This document shows positions 1-9,100 of a DNA stretch of 64,000 nucleotides, piece by piece (position 1 is the stretch's first letter; the number at the start of each line of letters is the position of its first letter). The stretch is from an uncultured Prevotella sp. (GTDB taxonomy: Bacteria > Bacteroidota > Bacteroidia > Bacteroidales > Bacteroidaceae). Where the stretch lies: positions 1 through 64,000 of the forward strand of contig CALBLK010000076.1 in NCBI GenBank assembly GCA_937895845.1, read 5' to 3'. The notes beneath the pieces are model-generated. The model made no database searches. It was not told where the DNA came from and saw only the letters and a list, made by a program, of their open reading frames with translations. Made by a program: the position numbers and the translations under genes.

Positions 1-498
1 TGTATTGAACTCGTCCGCCATCTGACCGAGAGCAGCCCAACAATAGGCGTGGTCGTAACTGATACACTTCTCCGTGTCGTCAATACACTCTCCGATAGTC
101 CACCCTGTATCTCTGCGGTTCATGTTATCCACGAACATCTGAAGATGCTCCTTTGGCTTGGCGGTCAAGGAGAATTTTAGTCTGCCGTCTGTGAGAGCCT
201 GTTTCTCCTTGGAATACATGCAGCGGAACTTCCATATCTTGGCTTTTGCTTGGTCGCTCTCAAGCGTTACCGTGTATTCAAAGTTTCGGGTATGGTTCAT
301 TTTAAGAGCTTCGGGTCTTTGAAGCGTGTAACGCTCGCCTTGGTAGTCCACATAAGCTCCCAATGGTATCTCCACGTGTTCAGACAGAGAAAAATACAGA
401 GTCAGCGTATTGTCGCCCATTATCTCTCTGAAGCGATAGGAGTTGTCATCCATTAACACCTCCATAAGTTTGCTTCCGTCTTGTCTGTAAAATATCAT
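1..498 (-). CDS. Phage tail protein, N-terminal part (runs off the window)
   Basis: An open frame of 166 codons starts with ATG at 498 and stays open to position 1, so only the N-terminus is visible. It begins MIFYRQDGSKLMEVLMDDNS and has alternating polar and aromatic beta-rich sequence (YVDYQGERYTLQRPE, FEYTVTLESDQ), as in the N-terminal hub domain of tail-tip or tail-spike-base proteins of Bacteroidales siphophages. It lies downstream of the tape measure, Dit-like and fibre genes on the same strand, where the tail-associated tip protein is expected. The family is inferred from order and composition; no catalytic motif is visible in this fragment. Confidence 0.6.
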   Translation of the reverse strand, partial: MIFYRQDGSKLMEVLMDDNSYRFREIMGDNTLTLYFSLSEHVEIPLGAYVDYQGERYTLQRPEALKMNHTRNFEYTVTLESDQAKAKIWKFRCMYSKEKQALTDGRLKFSLTAKPKEHLQMFVDNMNRRDTGWTIGECIDDTEKCISYDHAYCWAALGQMADEFNT

Positions 499-573
499 CG
501 CAATGTGTGTCGTTTTTAATAGAGGGTTGAATAAACGCATAATGCGCTCTCTGTCGGGTTGTCATGTCTGTGA

Positions 574-587
574 TGATAACTTATACC
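574..587 (+). repeat. Dispersed intergenic element, copy 1
   Basis: This is one of four copies of the 14-mer TGATAACTTATACC. Here it sits in the gap between the partial tail gene (start 498) and the gene ending at 624. It is enclosed by inverted arms: GGGTTGAA near 526 with TTCAACCC near 600, and GCTCTCT near 548 with AGAGAGC near 608. The gap could therefore fold as a long hairpin. Confidence 0.6.
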
Positions 588-623
588 AATCATAAGCAGT
601 TCAACCCTTAGAGAGCCGCATTT

Positions 624-944
624 TTAAGTAAACTGATAGATTTTGCCTTTACCACACTTGGTTGCCTTGATTATAGTGATGAAAGGAAAATCCTCTTTGC
701 TGACCTGTGACAGCGCACTTTTCAACGATTGTGAGTTGGTAAAGAACTTACCCTCCCCACTTTCGTCTGTGGTGCGGTAATGAACAAGAAATCTTCCCTC
801 TCCGTGTTTGGTCTTTACATCGGGGAGGAAGTCAAGCACTTCTATCTCGCTGTTGAGAATGTCCGTGATACTGACCTGCTGACAATTGAATATCTTGCGT
901 CCATCGTCAACGGTCACTCCGAGTTCGCTAAAACGCTTTGCCAT
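624..944 (-). CDS. Small protein next to the DGR, possibly OB-fold-like
   Basis: This encodes about 106 aa starting MAKRFSELGVTVDDGRKIF. An upstream in-frame ATG at 980 would overlap the preceding gene by 25 nt, so 944 is preferred. The second half has short alternating hydrophobic strands (EIEVLDFL, GRFLVHYR, EGKFFTN, FITIIKA, KGKIYQF) that would suit a small beta-barrel, possibly a single-strand-binding fold, but no family is recognised. It is encoded directly downstream of the DGR reverse transcriptase and the 138-aa protein on the same strand. A role in the DGR is possible from position only. No Avd-like four-helix protein was found in the cassette. Confidence 0.6.
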   Translation of the reverse strand: MAKRFSELGVTVDDGRKIFNCQQVSITDILNSEIEVLDFLPDVKTKHGEGRFLVHYRTTDESGEGKFFTNSQSLKSALSQVSKEDFPFITIIKATKCGKGKIYQFT

Positions 945-955
945 ACCATCAGAGT

Positions 956-1372
956 TTATTCTATACCGAGGGTTACACAATCAGCGTCCACTTGTGCTTT
1001 GAGGGCGGCACGCTCTGTCAGATAATCAGTATAGGCGGCAATACAAGCCTTGGCTTCGTCTGATGACTTAGCCCCACCAAGCAAGCCCAACTGGGCAGCG
1101 TTGAACTCGTTGATAAGTTTCTGTTCATAGTTGCTGTCCCATCTGTTCGTGATGACTGCTTCAGTGATGCGGTTCGATGTGATAGGCGACCACACAACCA
1201 CCTCTTGACAGGCAAACTGCTTCTTGGTCTCTGTCTGTTCTTCGGTCTCGTCTGTGTCTGTCTGTGACTGACCTTGTGTGGTTTCAACTTCTGTGATGCC
1301 ATAGCGGTAAAGGATAGAGCCGTTACCGACCTCCGAGATTACGGAGGGTTTCTCATCGTAATATGCTTTCAT
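956..1372 (-). CDS. Unknown 138-aa protein encoded just after the DGR reverse transcriptase
   Basis: It starts MKAYYDEKPSVISEVGNGSI; its start overlaps the end of the reverse transcriptase gene by 20 nt, which suggests translational coupling. After the N-terminus comes a Gln/Thr/Glu-rich linker (about residues 30-50), then a more ordered C-terminal half with helical stretches (NYEQKLINEFNAAQ, ACIAAYTDYLTERAALKAQV). The layout, a short N-terminal region plus a helical tail, resembles small tail-fibre assembly proteins, but there is no firm family match. It could be a fibre chaperone or a DGR accessory. It is not obviously Avd, which is a basic four-helix bundle. Confidence 0.65.
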   Translation of the reverse strand: MKAYYDEKPSVISEVGNGSILYRYGITEVETTQGQSQTDTDETEEQTETKKQFACQEVVVWSPITSNRITEAVITNRWDSNYEQKLINEFNAAQLGLLGGAKSSDEAKACIAAYTDYLTERAALKAQVDADCVTLGIE

Positions 1373-2423
1373 ATTCTTTCGGGATTATTGAATTTAATAA
1401 ATGTCTTGAATTGCTGTGCTTCGCCCAACCGAGCCACGGAGCGATACCTTGCTTGAAATCCGCAGGGCTGACAGGCGGCACACGTTTCTTTTGTTTGACC
1501 ACCGCCAGACAAAAGTTGCGCTTTATGCTCTTGCGTATCAACTTCTGATTGCGATAGAATTTATACCCCACATAGTCCAATGCTCTGCCGTGTTTGTCGT
1601 AGCGGCTATTGGCTATCGGGAATATCTGATAGTTTGATTTAACTTGCAACTCCAACTCCTGTTCAAAGTATGGTCTGATGACCTGTGTAAAGGCGGCTCT
1701 CAACTTCTCTTTGCTGTCAGACAAGAAAATGATGTCATCAGCGTATTCTGTGCTGTCCAAATGCAACTTTTCATTGACCGCGTGCATGAAGTAACACAAG
1801 GTCAAATTGGCGAGGAATTGCGACAGATAGTTGCCGATAGGCAAACCCTCCGTGCTGTCTATTATTTCGTCAAGAAGCCAAAGCAAATCATTGTCTTTGA
1901 TTTTCCGTCTTACGATACCCTTCAAAACGTGGTGCTTAATGGACGGATAGAACTTCTTGATGTCAATCTTCAAGCAATAGAGCGGTCTGCCCTCGTAACT
2001 CTTAATCAGCCGTTCAACTCGTCTTGCACAGCCCTCAATACCACGACCCTTGATACAGGAATAGGTGTTGTATGTGAATGTCCTTATCCAAATAGGCTCT
2101 AACACGTTCATAATGGCGTGATGGACTATTCGGTCGGGATAGTATGGTAAACGATAGATTATTCTCTCCTTTGGTTCATGTATCGTGAAGATGTCATAAG
2201 GCGAGGTTTTGAATGTCTTTGTCAGCAGAGCATCGTGTAACGCAAGGATATTCGCTTCTCGGTTCTTATCGTGAACACGGACACCGTATGTATGAGATTT
2301 CCCACAGCGTGCCTTTTCATCAGCACGCTGCAAGTTCTCTATTGATATGATTTTGTCGTATAAATGTCCTATACGTTTCATTGTTTTCTCTGCTTTACTT
2401 ATTCGGGGTCTTCGATAGCCCAT
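1353..2423 (-). CDS. DGR reverse transcriptase
   Basis: This 356-aa retroelement-type reverse transcriptase carries the palm motifs in order: KIDIKKFYPS (catalytic Asp about residue 154), GLPIGNYLSQ (193-202) and YADD (227-230). SQ in place of the SP of group II intron enzymes is the usual DGR signature. It copies the template RNA into cDNA with errors at adenines; the cDNA then replaces the variable repeat. A second possible start is Met15 (2381), where the typical DGR-RT N-terminus MKRIGHLYDKI begins. A purine-rich AAAGGAG lies upstream of 2423. The template repeat is about 110 bp upstream on the same strand and the target gene upstream of that, so all three could be cotranscribed. Confidence 0.93.
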   Translation of the reverse strand: MGYRRPRISKAEKTMKRIGHLYDKIISIENLQRADEKARCGKSHTYGVRVHDKNREANILALHDALLTKTFKTSPYDIFTIHEPKERIIYRLPYYPDRIVHHAIMNVLEPIWIRTFTYNTYSCIKGRGIEGCARRVERLIKSYEGRPLYCLKIDIKKFYPSIKHHVLKGIVRRKIKDNDLLWLLDEIIDSTEGLPIGNYLSQFLANLTLCYFMHAVNEKLHLDSTEYADDIIFLSDSKEKLRAAFTQVIRPYFEQELELQVKSNYQIFPIANSRYDKHGRALDYVGYKFYRNQKLIRKSIKRNFCLAVVKQKKRVPPVSPADFKQGIAPWLGWAKHSNSRHLLNSIIPKEYESILR

Positions 2424-2536
2424 ACAACAGGCGTTTCTACCAACTCCTTTCTGTTATTGAAATCTTTTGCCAAGGGGCAGGGTTGTCGCTCTCTGTTATG
2501 ATGTCAGACTTTAAGCCTGTCCTCATACAATTTTAA

Positions 2537-2650
2537 GCATAGGTGAGAGCCGATGTTCGCATTCGTATTCGAGGGAGCGTTATTCGAGTTCGCATAAGCG
2601 AAGCCTGCATTCGCACCGTTATTCGCATTACCGCTGAACAAAAGCCCACA
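2537..2650 (-). repeat. DGR template repeat (TR)
   Basis: This non-coding copy of the target's 3' end lies between the target gene and the reverse transcriptase. Over about 113 bp it differs from VR1 (2747-2860, constant offset 210) at 21 positions. Nineteen of these are adenine on the coding (minus) strand of the TR. In the target's frame it is dense in AAC and AAT codons (reading GFAYANSNNAPSN), the design that lets adenine mutagenesis produce many residues without stops. Confidence 0.92.
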
Positions 2651-2688
2651 AGAGCGACCAACCTTTATCGTTTACTCATTGTCATGGG

Positions 2689-2715
2689 GGGGAGCGGCAG
2701 AGCCGCACGCTCCCC
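2689..2715 (-). other. Hairpin/cruciform downstream of VR1
   Basis: GGGGAGCG (2689-2696) pairs with CGCTCCCC (2708-2715), and an inner GCGGC/GCCGC with a 3-nt loop is an alternative fold. It starts 10 bp after the target gene's stop and about 31 bp from the end of VR1. There is no T-run after it on the minus strand, so a plain terminator is less likely. DGR target sites such as that of Bordetella phage BPP-1 need a hairpin or cruciform just downstream of the variable repeat for retrohoming; this matches that position. Confidence 0.7.
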
Positions 2716-2725
2716 GAATATCGGG

Positions 2726-4177
2726 CTACTCGCTTTTCGGCAAGAAGCAGAGGCGAGAGCCGAAGTACGCAGACGTATTCGAGGGAGCGTGATGCGAGCG
2801 CGCAAAAGCGAAGCCCGCGCGCGCACCGTCAGTCGCACCACCGCCGGACAAAAGCCCACGGAGGACTGCCCCAGATGATGGGATATTCGTATAGTGATAA
2901 TCACAGATATAAGTCGTTGAACCTGCGCCTGTGCATATCTTTGGTACTATCTCGCCACCCTCTCCGAAGATAAGTTCCTTTACATAACCTTCATTGCGTG
3001 CTTCATTGCCAACGTGAGAATAACCTTCATAGTTGCTGTCGTTGAACTTGGCAGGGTCGTGACAGACGAATACTTGTGACAGGTCATCGCTACCATTAGC
3101 CTTGGTTGCTGATATGCGCACGTTGATGCCGTCTGTCCACTGCCATATATGACCAAATGGATTTTCAATACCACGATAGCGAGGAACACTCACTTTGGTT
3201 TCTGTTTCGTTATACTCGGTCGGCATCGTGTATTCAACCACGCCTGTGCGGTTGCCGAGTTCATCGGTATAGCCACAGGGAATAAATGGGTTATATCCGT
3301 TAAACGTGTTCCACTTATCGCCAGCAATTGTGGTAACACCTGCGCCCAAGCCACCTTGACGGAAGCCCTCGGCTGTCGGCTCGCTGTTATAGGTCGCCTG
3401 TGAGTTAAGCGTTGCATACTCAACCACGAACAGCCAATAGATAGCCTTTTGAGCATCGTAGATCATGCAGTTCCACTCTGTGCTGTCAGCCTTACGCTTG
3501 CGAGCATATTCACGGAAATTGGTACGGCCGATTGATGTTGCAGGGCGACCAAGCAAGGTGTTACTCTTGGCATCGTTGGCTGACTGATTGTTACCACCTC
3601 GGTAGTCCACATCATCATTAACCACAGAGCAAAGTTTGTTGGTTGAACGCTGCACCGATGCTTCGTATGCCGACACATACATGAGAGGCACTACCTCATA
3701 GCCTGGCAACGGCAGTTCAGACAACAGCACTCTGCGCTTGTTACCGTCTGTCTCGCACTTGCGATAGTGAAGCGGTATTTCCACCATTACCTGTCCACGA
3801 GAGCCATCACGCACATTACCTGTCCAATCTGTCGGGTCAAGGTATTCTACAACCTTGCCGTCATCGTCAAGCAGACAGCCACGCATACGGCTCTGAATAG
3901 GCAGCGACTTATGGAGGTCTGTTGAACCAATGCGAGTGCAGGAGGGCGAGCTGACCGTAACATCGAACTCCACACCGTATGAGCAACTGTCCTCTGCATA
4001 GGGGAGGAGGGAAGCGAGAGCAGCCTTTTTACTCTCTCCGTCTTCATCAAGGACTTCAACCAACATATTGTATGGGTTCGTTCCCGATGCGTAAGGCAAG
4101 TCAGACAATCGCTTGCCGTTCTCAAAAGCGGAAGCCACCAACTTCAAGGTTTCTTCCTGTTCACTTGTGAATGCCAT
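2726..4177 (-). CDS. DGR target: phage receptor-binding/tail adhesin with C-type-lectin (FGE-like) fold
   Basis: This 483-aa protein ends in the diversified region. The C-terminal half has signatures of the formylglycine-generating-enzyme type of C-type lectin fold that DGRs use as a scaffold: FREYARKRKADS, RGIENPFGHIWQWTDG and the final GFAFARSHHAPSN...FGSRLCFLPKSE. Variable residues lie at about 440-477, encoded by VR1. The N-terminal half (helical, then a Gly/Asp-rich region) probably attaches it to the tail. It follows the coiled-coil fibre gene and precedes the TR and reverse transcriptase on the same strand. By analogy with phage BPP-1 Mtd it should bind a variable host-surface ligand; the actual ligand is unknown. 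Confidence 0.88.
   Translation of the reverse strand: MAFTSEQEETLKLVASAFENGKRLSDLPYASGTNPYNMLVEVLDEDGESKKAALASLLPYAEDSCSYGVEFDVTVSSPSCTRIGSTDLHKSLPIQSRMRGCLLDDDGKVVEYLDPTDWTGNVRDGSRGQVMVEIPLHYRKCETDGNKRRVLLSELPLPGYEVVPLMYVSAYEASVQRSTNKLCSVVNDDVDYRGGNNQSANDAKSNTLLGRPATSIGRTNFREYARKRKADSTEWNCMIYDAQKAIYWLFVVEYATLNSQATYNSEPTAEGFRQGGLGAGVTTIAGDKWNTFNGYNPFIPCGYTDELGNRTGVVEYTMPTEYNETETKVSVPRYRGIENPFGHIWQWTDGINVRISATKANGSDDLSQVFVCHDPAKFNDSNYEGYSHVGNEARNEGYVKELIFGEGGEIVPKICTGAGSTTYICDYHYTNIPSSGAVLRGLLSGGGATDGARAGFAFARSHHAPSNTSAYFGSRLCFLPKSE
2747..2860 (-). repeat. DGR variable repeat 1 (VR1)
   Basis: This is the 3' end of the gene at 2726-4177 (about codons 440-477). It aligns without gaps to the TR with 19 of 21 differences at template adenines. 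The segment 2747-2764 is the likely IMH: there VR1 and the distant VR2 agree with each other, and both differ from the TR at the same three sites. Confidence 0.92.
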
Positions 4178-4224
4178 CTTTGAAAATCTTTAATGGGTTT
4201 ATATTATACGTTTCAATTTGTCGT

Positions 4225-5109
4225 TTATGTCAGTCGAAAGGCTCTGTCTGATGACAGACGCAACGACTTCAATGTGTTCAGACGAGCGAGCGGTTTGCCT
4301 ACCTCAATAGTGATGGTCTTTGCAAGAGCCGTGTTACAGGTCGGTATTACTTGGATAGTGCTAATACCCTCTGATAGCACCCTTATTCGCCCGTCCTGCG
4401 TCACAAAGCACGCTCTATTATCACTTATAAAGATGATGTTTTGTAAAGCGTCTGTGGGCGTTAATACAGCTTTTATATACACAGGCTGTGGATTGCTGAC
4501 CGTTATACGCTTGATACTGGAGACCGCTAACCCTGTGGGTATCAGCCGTTGAAGCATATCCGTGATGTCAAGTTTTACGGTCAATGTTTCTTTTGCTGCA
4601 TTATTTGCGGTTTTTGCTGCGGTAGTTGCTTTTATTGTCGCTTCTTCCGTTTTCGCTTTTGCATCAAGCGTTTGTTTCGTTGCGTCTTGCGCATCAGTGG
4701 TAGCCTTGTCTGCCTTGACAGCCGAAGCGTTGGCTCGGTCTGTCGCTGTGTTCGTCTTGCTCGTTGCCGTGTCAGCATTGGATGCAGCGGTATTGGCTTT
4801 TGCTGTTGCGGCATCTGCCTTTTGCGTGGCTGTGGTCGCATTCTGTGTAGCGGTGTCAGCCTGTGCCTTGGCTGTGAGAGCCTTTGCAGTGGCGGCTTCT
4901 GCGTTCTTTACAGCGGTGTCCGTGGCTGTCTTGTTTTGGGCAATGGCATCAGCCGTAGCCTTTTCGGTGTCCTTTACCGCCTGTTCCGTCTTGGTTTCCA
5001 CAAATTCAAGCGACACCTTGACAGAGCGATTTTGGTCATCTGTGCCGATGGTGTATAGCCCTTTCAGACTATCATGCAACGGCAACTCTGAAATCTTTAC
5101 CTTTTTCAT
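4225..5109 (-). CDS. Tail fibre protein with long Ala/Thr coiled coil
   Basis: This 294-aa protein starts MKKVKISELPLHDSLKGLYT, resembling N-terminal attachment segments of Bacteroidales phage fibres. Residues about 40-170 are a low-complexity Ala/Thr/Lys/Asp repeat (units like TATQKADAATAKANTAAS) typical of a trimeric coiled-coil shaft. A beta-rich C-terminal domain follows (residues about 185-275; an Ig-like fold is possible). It ends KSLRLSSDRAFRLT, a tag shared with the neighbouring Dit-like protein. It lies between the Dit-like gene and the DGR target. Role inferred from architecture and order. Confidence 0.75.
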   Translation of the reverse strand: MKKVKISELPLHDSLKGLYTIGTDDQNRSVKVSLEFVETKTEQAVKDTEKATADAIAQNKTATDTAVKNAEAATAKALTAKAQADTATQNATTATQKADAATAKANTAASNADTATSKTNTATDRANASAVKADKATTDAQDATKQTLDAKAKTEEATIKATTAAKTANNAAKETLTVKLDITDMLQRLIPTGLAVSSIKRITVSNPQPVYIKAVLTPTDALQNIIFISDNRACFVTQDGRIRVLSEGISTIQVIPTCNTALAKTITIEVGKPLARLNTLKSLRLSSDRAFRLT

Positions 5110-5125
5110 CTGCTTATGGGGTTTG

Positions 5126-6133
5126 TTAATCGTTAAATCGGAAATTGCCGTCTGATGACAGGCGAAGCGACTGCTCGCTGTTCACGAAACGGAATGTCTT
5201 TTGAGAGAATCTTTCTTCCAACATTTCAATAGCATACAGATTGTTCTGCGTGAACACCGTTATGCCGTCCTCTGATGACAGAACAACATCATCGTCTGAT
5301 ATGCGGAAGTCGTGGGTTAGTGTCAGTGTCAGCGTAAACTTCAGCCATATTTTGCCCTCGGCATAGAACTCCGACACGGCACACTGCTTATAGTAACAGG
5401 GGAACTCTTGCTCTATGCTATCCACCCACAACAACCTTTCATCGGGACGCACAAGGTCATACAGTAGAGCATTCCAATTATGCCACAGCGTTTCTGTGTC
5501 CTTTGCGGTCATCAAGCAGTATAACTTAATATCCTTGCTCTTATATGTGACCGTATGAGGGTCGTAGATTGCGCCCTGTGCCGTTTTTATGTTGCGTAAC
5601 ATATTCGCCTTAACCTCGGGCGTTTTTGTTATCTCTGACAGCGTACCTTGCAAGATACGCACATTGTAATCTGTGGTCGGTTTGCCGTCAATGGTATAAC
5701 TATCGTCTGATGACAAATAGCCGACAGGCGCAGCGTATTGGTAATCGTTCAACGGAAAGTCATCGGCAAACTTCAAAGTCATCAGAGCAAAGTCCCCAAC
5801 GCTTGATGATGGTGTTACAGATACAAGGCGCAAGCGATACACACGACCGATATTCCGCACATCAAATGTGTGGTAAGAGCCGTCTGACAACCTTTCAATG
5901 AGTGAGAAATAGCGATTGCTTCGGTTGTCCGATGCTATCTGCATCTGAATGTCTCTCGTATTCAGAACTGGGTCGGAGAGGTCGGCTTCTATTCCGTCCT
6001 CTTCCTGCCAATCGTTTGTCTCAATACTCTTCAAGGGCGGCATAGCGATTAACTCGTTATAGCCACCCTCCAAGATGTAAACACCATACACGGTATAGGC
6101 ATCCTTTCCGTCTATGTATAAATCACCTGTCAT
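5126..6133 (-). CDS. Distal tail (Dit)-like protein
   Basis: This 335-aa protein is encoded immediately downstream of the tape measure gene, with the two reading frames meeting at 6133. That is the standard place for the distal tail protein forming the baseplate hub. The sequence is beta-rich throughout (MTGDLYIDGKDAYTVYGVYI, RVYRLRLVSVTPSS, WLKFTLTLTLTHDF), with a repeated-looking two-part layout. It ends SLRLSSDGNFRFND, nearly the same C-terminal tag as the fibre protein encoded next. It is expected in the virion tail tip. No enzymatic motif is visible. Confidence 0.75.
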   Translation of the reverse strand: MTGDLYIDGKDAYTVYGVYILEGGYNELIAMPPLKSIETNDWQEEDGIEADLSDPVLNTRDIQMQIASDNRSNRYFSLIERLSDGSYHTFDVRNIGRVYRLRLVSVTPSSSVGDFALMTLKFADDFPLNDYQYAAPVGYLSSDDSYTIDGKPTTDYNVRILQGTLSEITKTPEVKANMLRNIKTAQGAIYDPHTVTYKSKDIKLYCLMTAKDTETLWHNWNALLYDLVRPDERLLWVDSIEQEFPCYYKQCAVSEFYAEGKIWLKFTLTLTLTHDFRISDDDVVLSSEDGITVFTQNNLYAIEMLEERFSQKTFRFVNSEQSLRLSSDGNFRFND

Positions 6134-9100
6134 TATGCCTTGATTTTAATGCCTTTCAGAGCAATGTCATTGACCGTATCTTTTACACTCTTAATGTTGC
6201 TTTCCATTGATGACAGGCGGTCGGGAAGTTCCTCCGTGTGTCTGTCAATGTTCTGCACGCTCCTAAGTATTAGGTTTGTGGTTTGCACCAACATCTTTGT
6301 GTTCTCGTTTAGGCTGTATGTATGCCCCTGTATGGCAGTCATTCGACCATTCAGTTCGTCTATGCTCTCCTGTGATGCGGACGCAATGCCTTTCGATGAA
6401 GCCTCACGTTCGCTGTCTGTATCACCTGTATAACCTGTGATGGATGCAATTCTATCACGCTCGGCTATCATCTGATTGGTCATTGCGTCCCATTGTGACT
6501 TATAGGAATTGATTTGCTCTTCTGTCAGTTCCTTATAATTGCCGTCCTCGTCTTGCATATCATCAGTAATCTTCTCATACCATTCTTTAATTTGTTTGTC
6601 AAACTTGTTACTGATTGCAGCACGTAACAGAGCCTTTTGCATCATTTCTGAAAAGTCATCTGTAAAGTCCTCAGCAGACTTCGACATATCCATAAGGCTG
6701 TCTATGAAGCTGTCTCGCAAACTTTCAAACGATGTATTCAAAAGGTTCTCTCTGATTTGGTCGGTCAATTCTTTCAATTTCCCTGCTTCATCTGCGTATT
6801 GATTAAAATAGTCACTCTTATCATACTTACCTTGGTCAAGCATGGATAACCAAACTTGTGGTAAATATGTTCGTATTTTATCCATTTGTTCGGCTGTCAG
6901 TTGCGCCCAATCACCCCAATTATCCCCTCGAAGAGACGTCCCCAACAAGTCGTTTACTTTTTGGGTAAAATCATCCGACATATTCCAATAGTAAGCATTG
7001 GAATGATGCGCCCCATGATATCCCTGCTGTGTTGAAAGAATATTTCGGAGGTTTTCGTTTTTCAGTTCTTGCGCTTCCTTGGCTGCTTTATAGTCAGAAA
7101 TAGCCTTGCCGCCATAACTCTTATCAATGCTATCTTTTAGTTTGTCAATAGAGTGCTGAAGAGCTTCATTCTGATTGGTTAAACGCTCTGTAGTCTCGGC
7201 TACCTCTTTGGCGTTAGAGTTTGTAAACCAATCACCCATATTACCTGATAAAGCACCGAATGAGAGCAGATGACCGAGAGAACCTATGATGCTGTTTATG
7301 ATATTCCCAACACCTTTAATCAGTGAAGAGAATATCTGCTTCAAGAAGTCACCCGACAATATATTCTGAATGATGCCTGCCACAGCTCCGAGAATACTAT
7401 CAATCAACGATGAAATAATAGGTCCGATACCATCTTTTAGCACATCAAGAATTTTCAGAATAGCAGCAATTATCTGTCCTATGAATCCTGCCTTTGAAAG
7501 ACCTTCTGACAGAGAGTCTGTAACAACCTTTCCTGCATCGCCAAGAGCATCTGCTGTCTCTTTCGTACCCTCTGATATTTCTTTTGCTCCATTGGCTACG
7601 TCTTTGAGAGCCTTTATTCCATCAACCGCGCCCTTGATTTGATTGAAGCTATCCCACAGAGATTGCAATTCAGAAAGTCCTGTGGTTTGCAGGAAATTAT
7701 GAATGTCATCAATAGGCTGCGTTACGCCTTTGGTGGTCTGTGCTAATTGCTGACCACTTGTTGTGACTTTTTTGTTAGCCTGTGTTACTTTGTCTCCTCC
7801 CTCTGATAAGATTTTTACAAAGTCATTCAACTGCGTGTTTGCTTCATTAACCCCCTTTTGATCGTTATTCTTCTTAGCCTTATCAAGTTTCTCCTGTGCA
7901 GCCTTAATTTTAGGCGCATATTCAGCCTGTAACTTTTCGTATGCAAGAGTTGCCTGTGTTGCGTCTTGTAAAGCCGTCTGATAATCTGTAAGGTCACGAG
8001 CGAGGTCTTTCCAACCAAGGTCTGCGGTGCTTCCAACCTGTGAACGTATCTTTTCCATAGCGTCCACAATTTGTTTCTGTTGGTCGGCTTCGAGAGATTG
8101 GAACTTGTCTGTTTTGGTAAACGACTTCAACTCTTCGAGGAGCGGTGTCAGCGTATTTTTCATTATTCCACCGACATTACCAAAGACTTGATACCAATCT
8201 ATCTTCGACATTATGACATTGGTCTCAATGGTCTGCTCTTCCTTTTTCTGCTCGGCTTGCAGATTTTTGATTTTCCATGCTTTCTGTTCCTCTGTGTCAG
8301 ACGACCGTTGAACCGCTTTAATTTTCTCTGCATATTCAGCTGCAATGGCATATTTCTGTTCTTGGAAAGAACCATATTTTTGAAGATAATCAAGCATTGC
8401 TTGCTGACCTGTTCCGTAAAGGGTTTCAAGTTCCTTTGTTTTTATCTTGTCGGCGATGTCTTCGTATGCAGCGAGCATTTCCTGCTGGTCGGCAGACAGG
8501 TCTGTCCGTGTTAGATGACTTTTACTCTTAGGGTCAAGAAGAGATTGGCGATAATCAACCTGCTGTTGCTTTGTCGCCTTTGGATTAGCATTTAACCACT
8601 CGTTTACTTTGTTTCCAGCGAGGGCTTCAATCATCTGCTTTTCTCTCTTTTTGTTTTCCTCTATCAGTCGCTCGTAATGTATATCAATCTGCTTGCGCTG
8701 CTTCTCATAGCCGTCCTCCAAATTTTCGAGCTGTTGCTGGGCAATGTCAAGTTCGGCTTGCTTGTTTTGCTCAATAACGCTCTCTTTATATTTTTGAATA
8801 GCCTTGTTGCGGTCAGCGGTTTGGTCGGCAATGCGTTTCTGCTCCTCTGCCGCTTTCTTTTTCTCCTGTTCAGCCTTACGCTTGCGCTCCTTTTCTGTTG
8901 CGTCAAGGTCTCGCTGTTTTTGCTCGGCTTTATTCTGCTTGTTTTCCGCTGCTTGAGAATAGTCTGCACCACGCTGTAATAGTTGCTGTGTGGTGTACCA
9001 TTTGCCGTTTACATTCAAACCGCCCTTGCCACTTTTTGCTGCTTGGTCGCCCAACGCAGAGAAACGTGCAGCCAATCGTTGCAGTTCGGGGAGTTTCATA

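Noticed and set aside
2543..2878. Plus-strand open frame running through both the template repeat and VR1
   Set aside because: It has a skewed Arg/Ala-rich sequence and simply reads the antisense of the repeats; DGR repeats commonly leave such frames open.
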